DNA of 64,000 nt. Origin: CAVZYN01 sp963779515. Lineage in GTDB: Bacteria; Pseudomonadota; Alphaproteobacteria; Rhizobiales; Hyphomicrobiaceae. The position numbers were made by a program, and so were the translations under genes. Under the pieces are notes generated by a model that searched no databases, was not told the DNA's origin, and saw nothing but the letters and a program-made list of their open reading frames with translations. Shown here one piece after another: positions 8,672-17,526 of this stretch. The stretch is from NCBI GenBank assembly GCA_963779515.1, contig CAVZYN010000017.1, positions 124,001-188,000 of the forward strand. The letters run 5' to 3'. Numbering within the stretch: position 1 is the first letter of the stretch; each line of letters begins with the position of its first letter.

Positions 8672-9853
8672 ATGAACCGACGTACCGCGCTGATCCTGGC
8701 CGCTGGCTTTTTTGTGCTGTTCATCGGCGGCGGGGCGCGGTTCGGCATCGGGTTGACACTGAAGCCGATGGTCGACGACCTCGGGTGGGGCCGCAGCACG
8801 CTCGGCGGCGCCGTTGCGCTGTTCATGGTCATTTCGGCGGTAGGTATGTTCGTCGCCGGCCGCATGGCGGACCGCGCGAACCCCCGGCGTGTCATCGGCG
8901 CGGGCCTAGCGATGAGCGGCGTTGGTATCGGATGCATGAGCCTCGTCGACGCGCCGTGGCAGGTCGTGGTGCTCTACGGGATCGTGTTTGCGATCGGGCA
9001 GGGCGCGGCGTCGGTTGCGCCGGTCGGCGTGATGGTGACGCGAGCGTTTCCGGGACGCGCGGGGCTTGCCAACGCGGTCGCCATGTCGGGCATGTGCGCC
9101 GGGCAGCTCGTGATGATTGCAGGGCTCACGGCCGTGCTCGCGAACACGGGCTGGCGCTCCGTCTATCTGTGGCTTGGGATCGTGCACGCGATTGCTTTGC
9201 CGATCGCGATGCTGGCGATGCGCACGGATACTCCGGCCGACAAGGCTGCGCACGCCGCGGCGGCGGACGGCATGAGCTTTCGCGAGGCGATCGCAAGCCG
9301 GCGCTTTCTCGTGTTGCTTGCGATCTATGCCATCTGTGGTTTCGATGACTTCTTCGTCGCGACGCATGTAGTTGCGTTTGCCCAGGACCAGGGCGTCGAT
9401 ACGTGGCTCTCTGGCAATCTGCTGGCGCTGATGGGATTGACGGGTTTGATCGGCGTGATCGCTGGAGGCATATGGAGCGATCGCAGCGGACCGGCGTGGC
9501 CGGCGATCGCGAGTTTTGCACTGCGGATCGCAGCATTCTGTCTTGTGATGATCGACCACAGCGTCGCCTCGGTGGCGATTTTCGTGCTTGTCTTTGGTTC
9601 CACATTTCTCATGACGGCGCCGCTGACCGTCATCTTCGTCAGGGACGCGTTCGGCAACCGGCACATCGGCGCGCTGACGGGGCTGATCACCATGGTGCAT
9701 CACATCGCTGGCGGGTTCGGCGCCTGGCTTGGCGCCGCGCTGTTCGATCGCGATGGGACCTATGATACCGCGTTTAGGGCGATGCTTCTGGCTACACTCG
9801 TCGCGCTGTTGTTGTCAGCGAGCTTACTCAAACGCAAAGAGCCCGCGAGGTGA
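8672..9853 (+). CDS. Major facilitator superfamily transporter
   Basis: A 393-residue protein with about twelve hydrophobic segments and the MFS loop 2-3 signature visible as GRMADRANPRRVIG (about residue 68). The start FFVLFIGGGARFGIGLTLKPM and the GRSTLGGAVALFM helix resemble the oxalate/formate-antiporter-like (OFA/MCT) branch, so a monocarboxylate substrate is plausible but unproven. The second half begins after a cytoplasmic loop near residue 200 (FREAIASRRFLVLLAIYAICG). It is divergent from the dehydratase and shares a bidirectional terminator with fhs; its stop codon lies in that terminator's loop. OFA-type carriers exchange oxalate for formate, which is suggestive next to the oxalate genes. 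Confidence 0.85.
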   Translation: MNRRTALILAAGFFVLFIGGGARFGIGLTLKPMVDDLGWGRSTLGGAVALFMVISAVGMFVAGRMADRANPRRVIGAGLAMSGVGIGCMSLVDAPWQVVVLYGIVFAIGQGAASVAPVGVMVTRAFPGRAGLANAVAMSGMCAGQLVMIAGLTAVLANTGWRSVYLWLGIVHAIALPIAMLAMRTDTPADKAAHAAAADGMSFREAIASRRFLVLLAIYAICGFDDFFVATHVVAFAQDQGVDTWLSGNLLALMGLTGLIGVIAGGIWSDRSGPAWPAIASFALRIAAFCLVMIDHSVASVAIFVLVFGSTFLMTAPLTVIFVRDAFGNRHIGALTGLITMVHHIAGGFGAWLGAALFDRDGTYDTAFRAMLLATLVALLLSASLLKRKEPAR

Positions 9854-9864
9854 TCGCGGGCTCT
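9838..9864. terminator. Bidirectional terminator between MFS gene and fhs
   Basis: An 11-bp perfect stem, AGAGCCCGCGA with TCGCGGGCTCT, around a five-base loop that contains the MFS stop codon. The downstream side is T-rich (CTGATTTCTTCTG). It serves two convergent genes. Confidence 0.8.
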
Positions 9865-9889
9865 CTGATTTCTTCTGCTCGGTCGAGGA

Positions 9890-11566
9890 TCAGAACAGGC
9901 CGTCGATCTGGCCTTTTTCGTTGAACTTGATGAACTCAGCGCTCGGTGCCTTCGGCAGCCCCGGCATGGTCATGATCTCACCGCAGATCGCAACGATGAA
10001 GCCCGCGCCCGCCGACAACCGCACTTCGCGGATCGGCACCGTGTGGTTCACGGGCGCGCCGCGCATGTTCGGATCGGTGGTGAACGAATACTGGGTCTTG
10101 GCGATGCAGATCGGTAGCTTGCCGTAACCCATCTGTTCCCAGGTCTTCAACTGATCGCGGATCGACTTGTCGGCGGTGACTTCGCCGGCGCGATAGATCT
10201 TCTTTGCGATGGTTTCGACCTTGTCGAACAACGGCATCTCGTCGGGATAGAGCGGCGCGTACTTCGACACGCCGCTATCGGCGATCTCGACGACGCGACG
10301 CGCCATGGCTTCGATGCCCTTGGAGCCCTGCGCCCAGTGCTTGCAGAGGAACGCTTCGGAGCCGAGGCTCTTCACGTACTCCTGGATCGCCGCCACTTCG
10401 GCGTCGGTGTCCGAAATGAAGTGGTTGATGCCGACGACCGCCGGCACACCGAACGACTTTACGTTCTCGATGTGACGGCCGAGGTTGGCGCAACCCTTCT
10501 TCACGGCCTCGACGTTCTCTTTGCCGAGGTCTTCCTTCTTGACGCCGCCGTTCATCTTGAGCGCGCGCACGGTTGCGACGATCACCGCCGCCGACGGCTT
10601 CAGGCCGGCTTTGCGGCACTTGATGTCGAAGAACTTCTCAGCGCCGAGGTCGGCGCCGAAGCCCGCTTCCGTCACCACGTAGTCGGCGAGTTTCAGCGCG
10701 GTTTTGGTGGCGACGACCGAATTGCAACCGTGGGCAATGTTCGCAAATGGACCGCCGTGGATGAAGGCCGGGTTATTCTCCAGCGTCTGCACGAGGTTCG
10801 GCTGCATTGCCTGCGCCAGCAGCACCGTCATGGCGCCGTCGGCCTTGATGTCGCGGCAATAGACGGGGGTCTTATCGCGGCGATAGGCGATGATGATGTC
10901 GCCGAGACGCTTCTCCAGGTCCTTCAGATCGTTGGCGAGACAGAGGATCGCCATGACTTCGGAGGCGACCGTGATGTCGAAGCCGGCTTCGCGCGGATAT
11001 CCGTTGGCCACACCGCCAAGCTAGCACACGATCTCGCGCAGCGCGCGGTCGTTCATATCCATGACGCGGCGCCAGGCGACGCGGCGGGTGTCGATGTTTT
11101 GCTCGTTGCCCCAGTAGATGTGGTTGTCGATCATGGCCGACAGCAGATTGTGCGCCGACGTAATCGCGTGGAAGTCACCCGTGAAGTGGAGGTTGATGTC
11201 CTCCATGGGAACGACCTGGGCGTAACCACCGCCGGCGGCCCCACCCTTGACGCCGAAGCACGGACCCAACGATGGCTCACGCAAGCAGATAGCGGCCTTC
11301 TTGCCGATGGCGTTGATGCCGTCGCCGAGGCCGACGGTCGTCGTGGTCTTGCCTTCGCCGGCCGGTGTCGGGTTGATCGCGGTGACGAGGATCAACTTGC
11401 CGTCTTTCTTGGCGGCAAGGCTCTTGATGAAGCTTTCCGAAATCTTCGCCTTGTCGTGACCGAACGGCAGGAGATGATCGGACGCGATGCCGAGCTTCGA
11501 TCCGATCTCCATGATCGGCTTCTTCTTGGCTTCACGGGCAATTTCAATATCGGATTTAACGGCCAT
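9890..11566 (-). CDS. fhs: Formate-tetrahydrofolate ligase with in-frame TAG
   Basis: Formate-THF ligase makes 10-formyl-THF from formate, ATP and THF. The ATP site PTPAGEGKTTTTVGL (about residues 66-80) and EPSLGPCFGVKGGAAGGGYAQ are visible, then INLHFTGDFHAI, ITVASEVMAILCLA and HGGPFANIAHGCNS, all diagnostic. The complete frame is 558 residues, normal for the family, but is broken by TAG at 11021-11023 between REIVC and LGGVANGYPRE. Both sides are in the same frame, so this is a substitution, not an indel. Homologues usually have serine there, and TCG to TAG is one base change. It could be a sequence error, a true null mutation or a suppressed stop. Fhs would capture formate released by the frc/oxc pathway upstream. 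Confidence 0.9.
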
Positions 11567-11684
11567 CGTTCTGGCTCCCGTTGAATGGACCCGCGGTCGA
11601 GCTCTGTGACCGCAACATCACTGTCTTTGAAAGGCCATGCATCGAGCGCGAAGTCTCTGCCACGCCCGGCGCCAGCCAAAACTC

Positions 11685-12620
11685 TCAGGCCGCCGGTTTG
11701 GGCGCCGGCCTGTCGAAGATGTCGCCGACCTTGAGGCCGGCCGACTTGGCGTATTCGGTCGCTGCGATCTTCTGGCCGCCGGGCGCGCGCACGCGCTTGG
11801 CGAGAATGGCGCCGTGGTCGGCGGCGATGGTGATGCCGTCATCGTTGATCGCGAGGATGGCGCCAGCCTTGCCGGTGCCGGCGACTTTCGCCGCGTCATA
11901 GATATCGAGCTTGACGCCGTTGATCGAGCCCCAAGCGCCGGGTGCCGGATTGGCCGCGCGAATGGTGTTGTAGAGAGCCTCCGCCGTCTTCGAGAAATCG
12001 AGCTCGGCGATGTCCTTCTTGAACCAGCTTTCGTAGCTGCCGGCGGCGAGATCCTGCTTGTGCTTGAGGATGACGCCTGCTTTCACGAGATCGAGGCTCT
12101 CGAGCATCGCATCGACACCCATCGGGAACAGCTTCTTGAAGTAGACGTCGCCGAGTGACTCATCCGGTCCGATCTCGACCGTCTTCTGCAGCAGCACCGG
12201 ACCCTCATCGAGACCTTCGTCGGGCCAGAAGATCGTCAGGCCGGTGCGGGTCTTGCCCATGGCGATCGGCCAATTGATCGACGACGGGCCGCGATGCGCC
12301 GGCAGCAGCGACGGGTGGTATTGGAACGTGCCGAGCCGGGGCGCGTCGAGCACCGGCTGCGGAATGAACAGCAGCACGTAGGCCATCATGCAGACGTCGG
12401 CGTTGAAGCTTTTCATCAGCTCCAGCGCTTCCGGCGTCTTCCAGCTTTTCGGCTGATGCACCGTCAGGCCCTTTTCACGCGCGAAGACTTTCAGCGGGTC
12501 TTCCGGCTTGCCGGCTTTGTCGGGTGCACAGCAAACGGCAACGACGTTTTCGCCGCGGGCGAGCAGTTTCTCGAGGACGGCTTTACCGAAAGCATCCTGT
12601 CCATGAACGACGACACGCAT
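11685..12620 (-). CDS. Formyltransferase-fold protein (10-formyl-THF dependent), Fmt/ALDH1L-N-like
   Basis: A 311-residue protein with the GART-type formyltransferase fold. The catalytic signature HPSLLPAHRGPSSINWPI (about residues 105-122) gives the conserved histidine, with the aspartate in DEGLDEGPVL (about 141). The C-terminal ~100 residues look like the Formyl_trans_C domain. The family includes methionyl-tRNA formyltransferase, the hydrolase domain of 10-formyl-THF dehydrogenase and sugar-nucleotide formyltransferases. Position between fhs and frc argues for a one-carbon role (formyl group exchange between CoA, THF and formate) rather than initiator tRNA formylation; fmt usually sits beside def. 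The start at 12620 follows a GAGAGGGAGAAGAG purine run. The exact acceptor is unknown. Confidence 0.75.
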   Translation of the reverse strand: MRVVVHGQDAFGKAVLEKLLARGENVVAVCCAPDKAGKPEDPLKVFAREKGLTVHQPKSWKTPEALELMKSFNADVCMMAYVLLFIPQPVLDAPRLGTFQYHPSLLPAHRGPSSINWPIAMGKTRTGLTIFWPDEGLDEGPVLLQKTVEIGPDESLGDVYFKKLFPMGVDAMLESLDLVKAGVILKHKQDLAAGSYESWFKKDIAELDFSKTAEALYNTIRAANPAPGAWGSINGVKLDIYDAAKVAGTGKAGAILAINDDGITIAADHGAILAKRVRAPGGQKIAATEYAKSAGLKVGDIFDRPAPKPAA

Positions 12621-12631
12621 TTCTCTCTTCT

Positions 12632-12720
12632 CCCTCTCCCCGTCGCGCCTGGCGATCGCGGAAATTGTTTCAGCTGCGATGCGCGACGGGGAGAGGGTCG
12701 GGGTGAGGGGCGGCCTCACA
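12632..12720. repeat. REP-like palindromic repeat, copy 1
   Basis: A perfect 17-bp inverted repeat: CCCTCTCCCCGTCGCGC at 12632-12648 and its complement at 12681-12697, followed by the tail TCGGGGTGAGGGGCGGC. A second member with the same GGGGAGAGGGT and GGGTGAGGGGCGGC parts is at 39323-39372. It lies between frc and the formyltransferase gene and could form a hairpin in their shared transcript. Confidence 0.7.
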
Positions 12721-12793
12721 TCCGGCGCTCTCGTCGCGCCATTGTTACGTTGCAGGGTCAGGCCGGTTAGGCCTCACCCCCGGCTCACTATTA

Positions 12794-14072
12794 CTACTCC
12801 GCCGCCTGCTTCTTCTCTTTGACGGTCGTCGCACCCGCGGCCGCGAGCGCTGCGATATCGTCCGCTGAATAGCCGAGCTGGCTCAGCACTTCGCTCGTAT
12901 GCTCGCCGAGCAGCGGCGAGCGCTGCACGTCGGCGGGGCTATCCGACAACTTGATCGGATTGCCGACGGAGAGATACTTGCCGCGTTTTGGGTGATCGAC
13001 CTCGACGACGGTGCCGGTCGCCCGCAGCGATTGGATCCTCGGCGATTTCCTTCATCGACAGGATCGGGCCGCAGGGAATATCGAATTCGTTGAGGATGTC
13101 CATGGCCTCGAACTTGGTCTTGGTCATGCACCACTTTTCGCAGCGTGCGAAGATCTCGTTCAGCCGCGGCAAACGCGCCTTCGGCGTCGCGTAGTTGGGA
13201 TCGGTTTTCCAGGCCGGTTCGCCGATGACGTCGCAGATCTTTTCCCAGACCGGCGCTTGGGTGATGAAATAGATGTAGGCGTTGGGGTCCGTTTCCCAGC
13301 CTTTGCACTTCAAGATGCGACCCGGCTGGCCGCCGCCTGAATCGTTGCCCGCGCGCGGCGTCGCGTCGCCGAACGGAATGCCTTCGCCGTACTGGCTGTA
13401 TTCGGTGAGCGGCCCATGCGCGAGGCGCTGCTGATCGCGCAGCTTGACGCGCGCAAGGTTCAAGACGCCGTCCTGCATGGCGCAAGTGACGCGCTGGCCC
13501 TTGCCGGAGTGGGTGCGCTGATAAAGCGCCGTGACGATGCCGAGTGCGAGATGCAAGCCCGTTCCGCTATCGCCGATTTGCGCCCCTGTAACGAGCGGCG
13601 GGCCGTCGCGAAATCCGGTGGTCGAGGCGGAGCCGCCGGTGCATTGCGCGACGTTCTCGTACACCTTGCACTCTTCGTAGGGGCCAGGACCGAAGCCCTT
13701 CACGGAGGCGTAGACGATGCGCGGGTTCAGCTCCTGGATGCGCTCCCACGTCAGGCCCATGCGGTCCATGGCGCCGGGCGCGAAGTTCTCGACGATCACG
13801 TCGCAGGTCTTGATCAGGCGCTCGAGGATTTCGAGGCCTTTCTTGTTCTTGCTGTCGATGGTGATCGAGCGCTTATTGTGGTTCAGCATCGTGAAATAGA
13901 GGCTGTCAGCGCCTTTCACGTCCATCAGCTGGCCGCGCGTGATGTCACCGACGCCTGGCCGTTCGACCTTGATACAGTCAGCGCCGAACCAGGCGAGCAG
14001 CTGCGTGCACGTGGGGCCGGACTGCACATGTGTGAAGTCGAGAATTTTTACGCCTTTGAGTGCTTGCGTCAT
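12794..14072 (-). CDS. frc: Formyl-CoA:oxalate CoA-transferase (one-base insertion)
   Basis: A class III CoA-transferase, 425 residues when repaired, the exact family size. FTHVQSGPTCTQLLAWFGAD and IKVERPGVGDITRGQ (about residues 15-55) are signature regions; the catalytic aspartate is the one in GADSLYFTMLNHNKRS... preceding the glycine-rich stretch TGAQIGDSGTGLHL further on. Frc moves CoA from formyl-CoA to oxalate. The frame breaks near 13032 (CCAATCG; one A too many); the other frame continues SLRATGTVVEVDHPKRGKY and ends VKEKKQAAE. The start at 14072 has a GGGAG site. It follows paiB by 17 bases and oxc beyond it, so the pair Frc/Oxc is co-transcribed. The break is probably an error. Confidence 0.93.
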
Positions 14073-14089
14073 CGGGATCTCCCCCAGTT

Positions 14090-14743
14090 TCAATCGGATC
14101 TCTGATTACCCGGCACATGTGCGCCAACGAGCGACGCCATGGCCTCGGAATTCGGTGTGGTTTCGCTCTGCAGGCCCTGATGGACGCCCACCCGATCCGC
14201 CTCGGGGCGGTTCTGGCTGACCTTCCACTTGCCTTCGATGCGGGCGATCGGAATTTCGATTCCAACGATGCCGCGCATCTGCGCTGCAACGAAAGGCTCC
14301 GGCGCATCCGTCACCGCCCAGGGTGCCGCGCGTGGTTCCTCGTGTTGCAGGGTCAGCGCGTCGATCTGGTGGCGCACCCAAGCGGCGTCGTCCATCACCT
14401 GCGGCCGTCCCCAGCAGTGCACCGTCGCATAGTTCCACGTCGGCACAACCTTGCCGTGTTCGCGCTTGGAGGCATACCAGGATGGCGTCACGTAGTGATC
14501 CGCCCCCTGGAACACGACGAGGCACTCCGTGGCCGCCTGCAACTCCTTCCATTGCGGATTGGCTCGCGCGACGTGACACTTCAGCGTGCCGCGCTCCGAG
14601 GCTGCCGCATTGAGAACGAACGGAATGGGATTGGCGACGAGCCCGCCCGGGCCATTCGAGATCAACAGCCCGAGCGGGCATGCGCGGATCAGCGCATGCT
14701 GCACGTCGAGCCGATCTTCGCGGAAATGGGCGGGCTGATACAT
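14090..14743 (-). CDS. PaiB-like FMN-binding protein
   Basis: A 217-residue protein starting MYQPAHFREDR, the standard start of PaiB proteins. GTLKCHVARANPQW (about residue 55) and VFQGADHYVTPSWYASK (about 78-94) match the split-barrel flavin-binding fold of this family, and VPTWNYATVHCWG follows. PaiB was named as a negative regulator of sporulation and degradative enzymes in Bacillus, but it has no DNA-binding domain and may act as a flavin or heme-related protein. Its ATG overlaps the oxc stop by one base (TGATG), so it is translationally coupled to oxc, an unexpected partner. Confidence 0.85.
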   Translation of the reverse strand: MYQPAHFREDRLDVQHALIRACPLGLLISNGPGGLVANPIPFVLNAAASERGTLKCHVARANPQWKELQAATECLVVFQGADHYVTPSWYASKREHGKVVPTWNYATVHCWGRPQVMDDAAWVRHQIDALTLQHEEPRAAPWAVTDAPEPFVAAQMRGIVGIEIPIARIEGKWKVSQNRPEADRVGVHQGLQSETTPNSEAMASLVGAHVPGNQRSD

Positions 14744-16458
14744 CAGGACGCCTTCTTGGCGACGACGCTTTGCGGGTTGAGATTGCCGATGCGACCGCTC
14801 TCCGTGCCGGCCTTCTCGTCGATGATGGCGTTGATCAAGGTCGGCTGGCGCGAGTCGATCGCGGCGTTGACGGCCGCCGTCAGCTCCGACGGCGAGGTCA
14901 CCCGCACGCCGACGCCGCCGAAAGCCTTCGCCATCAGATCGTAATGCGAGTCCTTCACGAAAGTGGTCCACGCTGGGTCGCTGCCGCCCGGGTTGGTGTC
15001 GGTGCCGCGATAGATGCCGTTGTTGTTGAAAACGACGACGCAGACCGGCAGCTTGTAGCGGCAGACCGTTTCGATCTCCATGCCGGAGAAACCGAACGCG
15101 CTGTCGCCGCAAACGGCGAGCACCTGCTTACCGGTCTCGACGGCGGCCGCCACCGAGTATCCCATGCCGATGCCCATGATGCCCCAGGTGCCGACGTCTA
15201 GGCGCGTGCGCGGGCGATAGATATCGATGATGGAGCGTGCAAAATCGAGGGTGTTAGCACCTTCGTTGACAAGGATGGTCTCGGGGCGCTCTTTGAAGAT
15301 TGCTTTCAGCGCGCCGAGTGCCCCGTGGTAATCCATCGGGTTGTTGTTGTTCTTCAGTCGTGGCGCCATCTTGGCGACGTTGTCCTCGACCTTGGCGCGA
15401 ATGCTGCCGGCCCAGGCCGTGGGCTTCGGCCAATCAGCGCCGATTTTCGGCAGCATCGCGGCGACCACCGATCCGATATCGCCGACGACGGGGGCCGCGA
15501 TCTCGATATTGCTGTCCATCTCGCGGGGTTCGATATCGACCTGGATGAATTTTTGCGTACCCGGTGCTCCCCAGGTCTTGCCTTTGCCGTGCGACAGCAG
15601 CCAGTTGAGCCGCGCGCCGATCAGCATCACGACGTCGGCGTCCTTCAGCACCAGCGAACGCGCGGCGCCCGCCGACTGCGGATGCGTGTCGGGCAGCAGG
15701 CCCTTCGCCATGCTCATCGGCAGATAGGGAATACCGGTGCGCTCGACGAGGCGGCGGATGTCCTCATCGACCTGCGCATAGGCGGCACCCTTGCCGAGGA
15801 TGATCAACGGCTTCTTGGCGCTCTTCAGCAGGTTCAATGCGCGATCAATCAACTCGTGCGAGGGGATCTGCGCGGGCGCCGCATCGATCACCTTGACCAG
15901 CGAGCGCTTGCCTTCGGCGGCATCCACCACTTGGCCGAACAGTTTTGCCGGCAGGTCGAGATAGACGCCGCCTGGGCGGCCCGAGACGGCCGAGCGGATC
16001 GCGCGCGCGATGGCAATGCCGATGTCCTGGGCATGCAGCACGCGATAGGCGGCCTTGCACACACCCTTTGCGATCGCAAGCTGGTCCATCTCTTCATAGT
16101 CGCCCTGCTGCAGGTCGACGATCTCGCGTTCGGACGAACCTGAGATCAGGATCATCGGGAAGCAGTTGGTGGTGGCGTGCGCAAGCGCGGTCAGGCCGTT
16201 CAAGAAGCCTGGCGCGGAGACGGTGAGGCAAACGCCCGGTTTCTTGGTCAGATAACCCGCAATCGAGGCGGCATAGCCGGCGTGTTGCTCGTGGCGGAAG
16301 GCGACGACGCGCATCCCGGCGGCCTGCATATAGCGGCCGAGGTCGGTGATCGGGATGCCCGGCACGCCATAGATCGTGTTGATGCCGTTCAGCTTGAGCG
16401 CATCAATGACGAGATGGAACCCATCGGTCAGATTTTGCACGTTGGTGTCGGATGACAT
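14743..16458 (-). CDS. oxc: Oxalyl-CoA decarboxylase
   Basis: A thiamine-diphosphate enzyme of 571 residues that converts oxalyl-CoA to formyl-CoA and CO2. The N-terminal DGFHLVIDALKLNGI and the catalytic glutamate in FRHEQHAGYAAS (about residue 55) are visible; the ThDP/Mg motif is GDSAFGFSGMEIETVCRY ending with NNNGIYRGTDTN (about 465-500), closely matching known Oxc proteins, as does TWGIMGIGMGYSVAAAVETG. LLSHGKGKTWG (about 295) lies in the nucleotide-binding middle domain that binds ADP as activator in the Oxalobacter enzyme. The start at 16458 follows GGGAGAG. It lies 94 bases after the GntR gene and leads the set oxc-paiB-frc. Confidence 0.95.
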   Translation of the reverse strand: MSSDTNVQNLTDGFHLVIDALKLNGINTIYGVPGIPITDLGRYMQAAGMRVVAFRHEQHAGYAASIAGYLTKKPGVCLTVSAPGFLNGLTALAHATTNCFPMILISGSSEREIVDLQQGDYEEMDQLAIAKGVCKAAYRVLHAQDIGIAIARAIRSAVSGRPGGVYLDLPAKLFGQVVDAAEGKRSLVKVIDAAPAQIPSHELIDRALNLLKSAKKPLIILGKGAAYAQVDEDIRRLVERTGIPYLPMSMAKGLLPDTHPQSAGAARSLVLKDADVVMLIGARLNWLLSHGKGKTWGAPGTQKFIQVDIEPREMDSNIEIAAPVVGDIGSVVAAMLPKIGADWPKPTAWAGSIRAKVEDNVAKMAPRLKNNNNPMDYHGALGALKAIFKERPETILVNEGANTLDFARSIIDIYRPRTRLDVGTWGIMGIGMGYSVAAAVETGKQVLAVCGDSAFGFSGMEIETVCRYKLPVCVVVFNNNGIYRGTDTNPGGSDPAWTTFVKDSHYDLMAKAFGGVGVRVTSPSELTAAVNAAIDSRQPTLINAIIDEKAGTESGRIGNLNPQSVVAKKAS

Positions 16459-16552
16459 TCTGAGTGCTCTCCCTATTGTCCCTGAATAAGGGCTCTTGTG
16501 CATTGTTGGCGGCGGTGGCGACGCCCGCGGACGTCGCTTTTCTCAACCGTTT

Positions 16553-17240
16553 TCAATCAATTTCGACATGACGCTCCACGTGTTCGCGCAGGCGTAGCGT
16601 ATGTTCACGCACGAGACGCTCGGCGCGCTCGGTGTGGCGGCCCTCGATGGCGTTGACGATTTCCTTGTGATCAATGATCGAGCGGCGGGCGCGATCCTGC
16701 TCGAAGATCGTCCGCTGGCGGATAGCGCGCACATGCATGAACAGATCGTTGGTGAGTGTCGTCAGGAGCGGACACTTGCCGAGCCCGATGATCGCCTGAT
16801 GGAAGCGGATGTTGGCGTCGGAGTACTCGCCCATTTTGGTGGCGACCTCGTCGCTGGAGAACTTGTCGACCAGGTCGTGCAGCGACTTGTATCTCGGCGT
16901 CGCTCGCGTGCTGCGTCGCAAGCCGCGCCGCCATGCTCTCGAGCGCCGCCCAGACGGTGATCATGTCGAGGATCTCGGCCTTGGTCTTGCGGACAATGAA
17001 GATGCCGCGGCGGGCAACGATCTTGACAAAGCCTTCGGAGTCGAGCTGAGCCAAAGCTTCGCGCAGCGGCGTGCGACTGACTCCGAAACGCGCCGACAGA
17101 TCGCGCTCGTCGAGACGAAGCTCTGCGTCCGGCGCGTAGATGTTCATGTTCATGATTGCGGAACGCAGCGCGTCATAAGCCTTGACCTTGAGGCTCTGGC
17201 CTTCGCCGATCGGCGTGATCTTCAGCTGCGTATCGGCCAT
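16553..17240 (-). CDS. GntR/FadR-type (FCD) transcriptional regulator (one-base insertion)
   Basis: About 228 residues when repaired. The N terminus carries the winged-helix motif LDERDLSARFGVSRTPLREAL (residues ~42-62, R-x-x-L-x-x-R/S pattern), typical of GntR proteins. The C-terminal part (SDANIRFHQAIIGLGKCPLL, then HTERAERLVREHTLRLREHV) is an FCD ligand domain with the D-x-x-F-H metal site. The frame breaks near 16890 (GAG A TAC AAG); removing the A gives ASDAEYKSLHDLVDKF. It is divergent from the TctACB genes, and two copies of a TGG-N4-CCA palindrome of the kind GntR proteins bind lie in the 286-base gap. It probably senses oxalate or a derivative and controls both arms (inference). Confidence 0.88.
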
Positions 17241-17302
17241 GGTGCCGAACCCAATCTCTGACGTTTCCCGATGGCGCGGTATCCGCGCTCTTCTTTGGTT
17301 TC

Positions 17303-17312
17303 TGGCATACCA
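17303..17312. promoter_or_regulatory. Putative GntR operator, copy 1
   Basis: TGGCATACCA, close to the TGG-TATA-CCA palindromes bound by FCD-type GntR repressors. It is 62 bases upstream of the regulator start, where a repressor would block its own promoter. The exact reverse complement is at 17427-17436. Confidence 0.6.
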
Positions 17313-17426
17313 TACACCAATGAACTTTGAGACCGCAAGACAGTCCGTCGTCGACGGGGTCGCCTAAAACGATTGCTGTCAGAAAACTGTCAACGCCACG
17401 GTTGCTCACTGCGACCATTAGGCATA

Positions 17427-17436
17427 TGGTATGCCA
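17427..17436. promoter_or_regulatory. Putative GntR operator, copy 2
   Basis: TGGTATGCCA, the reverse complement of the 17303 site; the match extends to eleven bases (ATGGTATGCCA). The centres of the two sites are 124 bases apart, close to twelve helical turns, which would allow a repression loop. It lies 90 bases before tctA. Confidence 0.6.
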
Positions 17437-17526
17437 CAATGAGAATACTGGCCGGGAAGGCCGACATAAGCGGGCATGACCTCCGGTCAAAGCTCGCGAC
17501 GGAAATAACCGGGAGGGGTTAGGCCG

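Noticed and set aside
11021..11023. Pyrrolysine or selenocysteine reading of the fhs TAG
   Set aside because: TAG does not code selenocysteine, no pyrrolysine genes are seen, and homologues have serine there.
10337..11584. Plus-strand 415-codon frame opposite fhs
   Set aside because: Shadow of fhs; repetitive V/D/R composition and no recognisable family.
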